The notes under the pieces were generated by a model. That model searched no databases. It saw only the letters and a list, made by a program, of their open reading frames with translations, and was not told the DNA's origin. A stretch of DNA of 64,000 nucleotides from Telmatactis stephensoni (lineage: Eukaryota > Cnidaria > Anthozoa > Actiniaria > Isophelliidae). The translations under genes were made by a program, and so were the position numbers. The number at the start of each line of letters is the position of its first letter. The stretch's first letter is position 1. The stretch lies in assembly GCA_029948255.1 (NCBI GenBank), contig JALIZF010001542.1, positions 333,089 through 397,088 of the forward strand, in the 5' to 3' direction. Shown piece by piece: positions 58,215 to 64,000 of the stretch.

Positions 58215-59110
58215 AAACTCAGAGTAGAATACTTTTTAATCCCTAAGGCTACTAAAGATCATTTTCGTAGGTTTCTAGGATTAGCAAATTACTATTGACG
58301 TTTTGTTAAGAAATTTGCTAAAATTACTGTACCATTTAATGCGCTCTTGAGGAAAGACAAAAAGTTTTGTTGGACGGAAAAATGCCGGATAGCTGTTGCT
58401 TATTCAAAGAAAGTTTTTTTTGTTAAGTCCTATTCTGACTTATCCACTGAATAAGAACAGCAATGCCGATGCATTATTTAGAAGAAATTACGCGGATGTA
58501 AACGTTGTTTTTGTGACACATACTGCAATTTTTGTACGATGGTACATTACCGGAAAGTGATAGAAAAGCTAGAACGCTTCTTTTTGAAGGAGAAAATTAT
58601 TGTTTTTATTAATGAGGAAGGATTATTGCTTAAATACCTTCCGTAAATGCTCGCTCGAATAAGGATTATTTGCCTCGGTTATTAGTGGTTCCGCACCACT
58701 CTAAACATGAATTCCTAGTCAGGAAATCTAGGTATACAGAAACTTATGATATAAGTTGAAATATTATTTGGAAAAAAATAGGTACAGAGATTGTGACGCT
58801 TGGGTAAAAACATGCACGGGATGTTCTAAATTCGCGTTCATGGCCCGATGCTCCAATTCTACCGATTCCAATAGAATTTGAGTGAGTAGCTGTTGACTAC
58901 ATAGGTCCTTTCCTAGTAACTAACTCTAGTAATATGTACGTTGATTACCTTACTAGATAGTCGGAAGCCTTTGTGTCAACGATAGATGAGGCTTTTATTA
59001 GATAAAATTGTCGCAAATGGCCGAAGCTGCAGTCCATGGCCAAAGGCAATTTTAAGCGATAGAAACAGTAAATTTAATTTCTTTCTAACTGATTAGTTCG
59101 GGAAGTTTGT
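58215..59110 (+). pseudogene. pol: Pol remnant: RT end, RNase H tail and integrase fragments
   Basis: IPKATKDHFRRFLGLANYY, then a stop and RFVKKFAKI, match the end of gypsy reverse transcriptase; everything before it, including the catalytic YxDD, is missing. NSNADALFRR matches the end of RNase H. CTGCSKF and AVDYIGPFLVTN match the integrase zinc-finger and first-Asp regions, broken by several stops and shifts. Confidence 0.75.
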
Positions 59111-60795
59111 AGACTTCTAAACTGTAAGAAAATACAGACTAGTTCGTACAGTTACGCCTGCAATGGATTAGTCGAAATGTTTAATACAGTTTTAGCTATT
59201 AAAATCACTCTTAGTATATGTCTGTAAAACAACACAAAGATTGCCATGCGTTCATGTCTACAATACTTTTTGGTCACCACACCTCACTCTACTTTTTTTG
59301 TGTGTTTTGTATGGTAGCAAATTTAGACTAACTATAATTGGATGTTTCTCTTTTGCCATCACGAAATTTGTCTTCAACAGAAAACATTGAGCTCGAATTG
59401 TTGAGAATATAGAAATGGCGCATGAAGACCCAAGGACAAACATTCCAATTAGCACAACAAGTTAAAAGATGAAAGAGACTCATGATTCGAAGATGAGTTT
59501 CTAAAAATTAGTTTAGACGATTTCTGATAATTTGGCAGATGCAAGAGTTTCAAATGCAAACTCTCGAGTTTCAAATGCAAATTCAAGTGTACATAGCAAA
59601 CACTAACAAAGCTATAGTACCTGAGCAACAAATTAAATCAGAATGGTGAATCTACGTACTGTTTCCGTTACCACTGAACAAATACACCACTAGCGATCCA
59701 ATTTTAATTTAAATTGTTTTATTGCTCAACAAACAGCGTTATTTTAAATGGACCTCAAACCAAAAAATGATCTAATTCAAATTCTTGCCCTAATTCTGAA
59801 ATTGTAATCAAATCTGACGTTTTCACAGAATGCTTTTATCGGCGCGACATTTTGATTTGCCCGATTCTGTAACTCGTCGCTCACAAGATGTTTCTGGTTA
59901 TGGTATTGGAAGATATGTTAATAACGTTATTTCGCCACGAAGTTTACCTTAACCATCTAGGTTCCATTCTGAGTACTACAAGACAAGCCATGACAGTTTT
60001 TATCTCTTTGGACATCTCATGACCAAGTTAATGTGCACACCCTTCGTCAAGTGAGATTTGTCCAGACTGAAAAATTGTCCTAATCGTGGAGAACAAAGAC
60101 TTGCCTACCAACACCACAAGTTACTACCATGCAAGCCTCGAAGCCTAAACAGCAACGTGAGTTACAACGATTCATGAAGATAAGTTTGAATTTCAACGAC
60201 TCATGAAGACTCGTACCATGGAATTCAACGATACATGAAGATTAAGGCACAAGATAAAGAAACCGGAACGTTATAAAGGAACTTTGACAGTTTACTGTCA
60301 ATTTTATGAGCAAAGTCTCTTATGTATTATTGTAAACTTCTAGAATGGCTCTAACGTTCTTATTTTTCAGGTATTTCTTCCGTATTAGTAGACGTTAAGA
60401 AGTTCTAGAGGTATTTTTACGGTATTTCATTGTAATCTTTAATATTTAGGGTTTTACTTAGGTTTTAAGGTATATTTAGGTTTTATCTTCTATTTTGGTG
60501 ATGGGATCAAAACAAGTGTACGAAAAGTACAAAAACATCAGAAAATTCAACAAAAAAATTTAACACATAATCAAATTTATTCAAGTAAGGAATTGAGTAC
60601 AATTTCCTCATATTTTACCAGTATCTCATCACGTTATTCAAATGAAAAATTGGTTAGTCAATTTCCAATTTTCAGAGTATCTAATCGCATTTATTCATTT
60701 AGGGAATTAGGAAAAAATTTAGAACTACATAGGATTTTTTTTTTTACAGCCTTTCATTACTTCTCGCAGGAGCTCGAATCTTAATGGGGGAGTAT
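59111..60795 (+). other. Retrotransposon 3' internal region
   Basis: About 1.7 kb with no open frame that I can assign. It is AT-rich, with short direct repeats (TTCAACGATTCATGAAGA-like words near 60165-60240). It ends in the purine tract before the 3' LTR. Confidence 0.6.
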
Positions 60796-61575
60796 TGTCA
60801 GGAGGCTAGAAAAGTACAAATTTCTAACTTAGGAAAAGAACTAATTTCATCTTTAGTTTCCTTGACAACCACTTGTCCTTGAGAACTTTTTAATTAAAAG
60901 AACAAAAGCAATTAAGCTGTTGACCTTGTAAAACACCTCAGGTCAATAGGCCGGTAGTTGGATCTTGTTGATCGGAACTGGAAAGATTTAGTTTAATTAC
61001 TCGAAGGACTAGAGTTGGATTTTGTACTGCACCTGTCAGCAAAACCGGTTCTAAATGTAGTTTTGACGCAAGCGCAGAAGATGAATATCTGCCTGTAAAT
61101 CTAAGATAGCGTCATCCACTAGTTTTGTTTACCAACGGACTTTGAGTCTAGAAAAGTATACTTGTTCTTGAATAAGACTTTAGTTTTTATATCTCAGTTT
61201 GTTTTGACTTGAATATACAAGCGATTGTCATCGACGCTTTTGTTAAATTAATCCTTTTACAAAGAGTTATTATAGGATTAAGGCTACTAAGTCAATAGCC
61301 CTTGATCAGGTCAGAATCGTGAATATTTAATGAGTCTTCAGTAGAACTCACTACAACCAGTTGAATGGGTTATGCTAATGAACTTGTATAAATAAGGCTA
61401 GCTTCTAGCTTAGTTCGTTCATTACACATTCTACCCCTCGCAGTTTGACTCCAAAACTGTAAACTACTACTATTTGTGACGACGAATAAAGATTCCGAGT
61501 ACGCTCTACCTTGGTGGAATTATTTGACTGAGTTCACCCTCATAACAATCGGTGCTAGAAACGGCCTACATAACA
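60796..61575 (+). repeat. 3' LTR
   Basis: 780 bp. It differs from the 5' LTR at one G/A site and at two adjacent bases near its end, by eye. Confidence 0.93.
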
Positions 61576-61689
61576 CAGTTACTCCTTTTCGTGCTTCATT
61601 AATTATCAATTTATGACTGAAAAACTACGAAAACAGCCGCCCGTAGCTGTTTTTTTCCGCTATGTCGGACCTGCTGTCTCTCTTTTTAT

Positions 61690-61850
61690 ACATACAACAT
61701 TGTACAACGCTCAACTCAAATGTTGATTTTTGCTGAAGGAGAAAAACCCTCGTGGCATGGTAGAGAACAACACATCAAACAAACTCAATTCACATATGAT
61801 CCAGCGCCCGAGCCGGGACTAGTGGAACCCGCACCACAGCGAGTCCGACC
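61690..61850 (-). repeat. Diverged tRNA-derived SINE, minus strand
   Basis: CAACTCAAATGTTGATTTTT, GAGAAAAACCCTCGTGGCA and AGAGAACAACACATCAAACA match the SINE at 12840-13175. The tRNA-like head is degenerate. Confidence 0.6.
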
Positions 61851-62789
61851 AATTTGCCCCTCCTCCAATTTCTACGCTACCTAGTCAAACGTTCTGTTTG
61901 AAAACTTTTTTGACTGGGTAGTCTACTTTATTTCAAATGCTAGCTAGTCCCCCACCGTGTAAGGTGCTCCGCGGTCGCTGTTACACTCTTGGTAATCATG
62001 TTGTCCGACAACCGATCGAATCGTTACACCTTGATTGTTACCTATTGTAGCAACAATCTTATTAAGTGTTTTAATCTCATTAGTTCTAAGTATAGAATCA
62101 GTTACGATCTTGTTGACAAGTACTTGGCCCATGTAGGTCACACGTAAGCCATGACTTCTAGTCACATGTTGATCAGGTGGAATTCCTTATGTAATAAATA
62201 TTTACCAGATTTGTCTAGATTTGTCTAGGCAAATCCGTTACGCAAGGAAATTACCTTCCAGGAATAATTATAATACTTTATATTTGACCCTTATGTTTTG
62301 ATCCGCTTAGCTAGTGTAATCTACGATTATACTTGAATCGGCATGTCACGAATAAGGTTCCCATTATAGAACCGGCAATCGTTCAACTTACTTTAGTTAG
62401 CTTATTATTATTAGGCTATATTTTGCAATATTATTAAGTGCTACACCTCCAACAATTACCATTCGTTAATATCAATTCGTTTTATGTCATTTCTCGTTAA
62501 TAGTCAACCTTAGTGCTATAACTGATGGCGCACTTGTAACTCTCTAGTCTCTCTAGTTAGTTGTTATCCAGTCGTCTTGTAAGCTAGTTCTGTTGTCAAC
62601 TTTGCAATAAACCTTGTTGGAGAACATATTTATGTACTTCAGTGGCTCGCGACTCATATAGTATGCACTATTGAGAGGAGGGCAAGGAGGTTTGCAGATC
62701 GGCGGATTGAGCCTTCTTTTACGTGCGGATTCTCGGATAATGATATTTTCAAGGACGGATTTGCAGATTCATCCACCATGGTCAGAACC

Positions 62790-63111
62790 CGGGGGGAACT
62801 CCATTGGTATCTTTTAGGGTGTTAAAATTGAAGTTTAGAGTTTCAGCATTTCCTGGTATCTTTTAGGGTATCAAAAGAGCCCATTGCTTATTATCTTCTT
62901 CTCAAATGGAAGGAATTTGCCCAACAAAAGTGTATCGACTGTTCAATTTTATGTTCATAATGATGTTTATTAGCTTGTTATCGCTGGTATCTCTTAGGGG
63001 TAAAAAATCGTCCGCGGCCTAAGTTCCCTTCTTTTAAAAAAGACTTCCGGTATCTTTAGGGGTATTTTTTAAAATTTCCGATTACAATGGAGTCCCCCCC
63101 CCCTCCCCCCG
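62790..63111. mobile_element. G-rich TIR element with TCTTTTAGGG repeats
   Basis: GGGGGGAACTCCATTG at the left and CAATGGAGTCCCCCCC at the right are inverted. TATCTTTTAGGG-like words repeat inside. Possible diverged duplication GTCAGAACC / ATCAGAATC. A relative of 2586-3001. Confidence 0.7.
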
Positions 63112-64000
63112 CGGGAATCAGAATCGCAGATTTGAAGAAATGATCCAATGAAAATTAAACAATCATGAAAACAAGAGCTAAATACATACTATCCTTGTGG
63201 CAAACCACAGGGATACATGTACCTTTTCAGTAGCTACATGTAGGTCACGAACGCCCGCAAAGAGGGTCATATTTTCCCGTCCGGCCTTCCACTCAGTCAA
63301 TAGAGACATGGACATGGGGGGTTGCCAAAATCCGCAAATCCGCAACAAAAAATAGTTTGAAACTGCAAATCCGCTATAAATGCACTTCAAAACCACTAGA
63401 CGTTTTACAACATGGCGCCGTTAACGATAAGTTAAATAGCAATTAAATACAGTGTTAAGGTAATTGGCCTCTGTTTTGCACCGCGCACGCCTACTGCGCA
63501 TGGTCCAAAAAGCATAAATCGCGTCTTTACGAGCATTTTCTTTCAAGGTATAATCGAAAAGGATACAAAACTCGATTTTGGAAATTTTTCTAATCTTTGG
63601 TGCGAATAAAAAGCAAGTTTTGCGAAACTCGCCCCATTCCCTTCTCGAAAAAGTGCCGTTTTTAGCTCTATTATGAGGATGTTTACAAAATATCTCGCAA
63701 ACGAGCACCGTAACCCCCATTTCTTATTTCAAAAACTTGCATTCACTCAATGATTTACACAACATATTTGAAAATTAAGAAAATCTATCGATAGGAACAT
63801 GGAAAATTGGACGCTTTTTTGTGTATATTTGAGCCCTAGAATGCCAAAAATCGAACATTTCGGGGATATGTTGCTCTCTAAATGATGCAAAAAATGTTCC
63901 AATGAAATGCGTTATCGGAGTTAAAATAAGCTTTCTTGCGAGATATTTTACTATTTTACCTGTTTCTACTAAAATACTGCTAACTCTGAGTTTGGAGTCT

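Larger units (their letters stand above)
55193..61575 (+). mobile_element. Ty3/gypsy LTR retrotransposon, gag open, pol decayed
   Basis: Two 780-bp direct repeats (55193-55972, 60796-61575) start TGTCAGG and end AACA, and are flanked by CAGT at 55189-55192 and 61576-61579. A purine tract (GGGGGAG) precedes the right LTR. The internal region carries an intact gag with a CCHC knuckle, then in the -1 frame a remnant of protease, a short piece of reverse transcriptase and fragments of integrase, with stops and large gaps. I found three mismatches between the LTRs, indicating a young insertion. Confidence 0.93.
61576..64000. other. Right-hand gene-free stretch
   Basis: No exon is recognised. It holds a diverged SINE (61690-61850), a possible solo LTR-like block ending with AATAAA near 62605, the G-rich TIR element at 62790-63111, and sequence from about 63455 related to the 38552-40007 element. 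Confidence 0.55.

Noticed and set aside
61978..62655. Solo LTR ending near an AATAAA
   Set aside because: A poly(A)-like signal is present, but no matched TG/CA ends or target duplication could be fixed; only mentioned in the region note.

Overview
This is a window of animal nuclear DNA: intron-containing genes with GT-AG splice sites, AT-rich non-coding sequence, and very dense short inverted-repeat transposons, tRNA-derived SINEs and microsatellites. Gene content and the non-vertebrate look of the paralogues suggest a marine invertebrate, most likely an anthozoan cnidarian (coral or sea anemone). That assignment is inference; nothing here proves the species.

Layout. (1) 422-4813 (+) is the 3' part of an SLC1-family glutamate/neutral amino-acid transporter gene that begins left of the window. 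(2) 11714-18548 (-) is a complete seven-exon SLC1 paralogue of 534 aa. The two genes converge tail to tail, and their four shared internal exons have identical lengths (329, 234, 195 and 135 nt), so they are tandem/inverted duplicates. (3) 25236-29290 (+) is a two-exon gene for a 1041-aa protein with two calponin-homology-like segments followed by many ankyrin repeats. (4) 35015-42082 (-) is a profilin gene with one N-terminal coding exon and two alternative C-terminal exons. (5) 48070-53700 (-) is a PNPLA4-like patatin phospholipase gene, again with two alternative C-terminal exons, each carrying its own catalytic Asp. (6) 55193-61575 (+) is a Ty3/gypsy LTR retrotransposon with 780-bp near-identical LTRs, an open gag and a decayed pol.

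The space between genes, and many introns, is built from small foldback (MITE-like) elements. Several have readable target-site duplications: TTA/TAA/TCA (PIF/Harbinger-like), TA (Tc1/mariner-like), 7-8 bp, and 9-10 bp (Mutator-like). At three places one element sits inside another.

The points most worth following are the duplicated terminal exons of two neighbouring genes, the change from NMDGT to NMDGG in one SLC1 paralogue, and the gag-only LTR element that appears to have moved after its pol was already dead. No bacterial-type system, CRISPR array or rRNA gene is visible.
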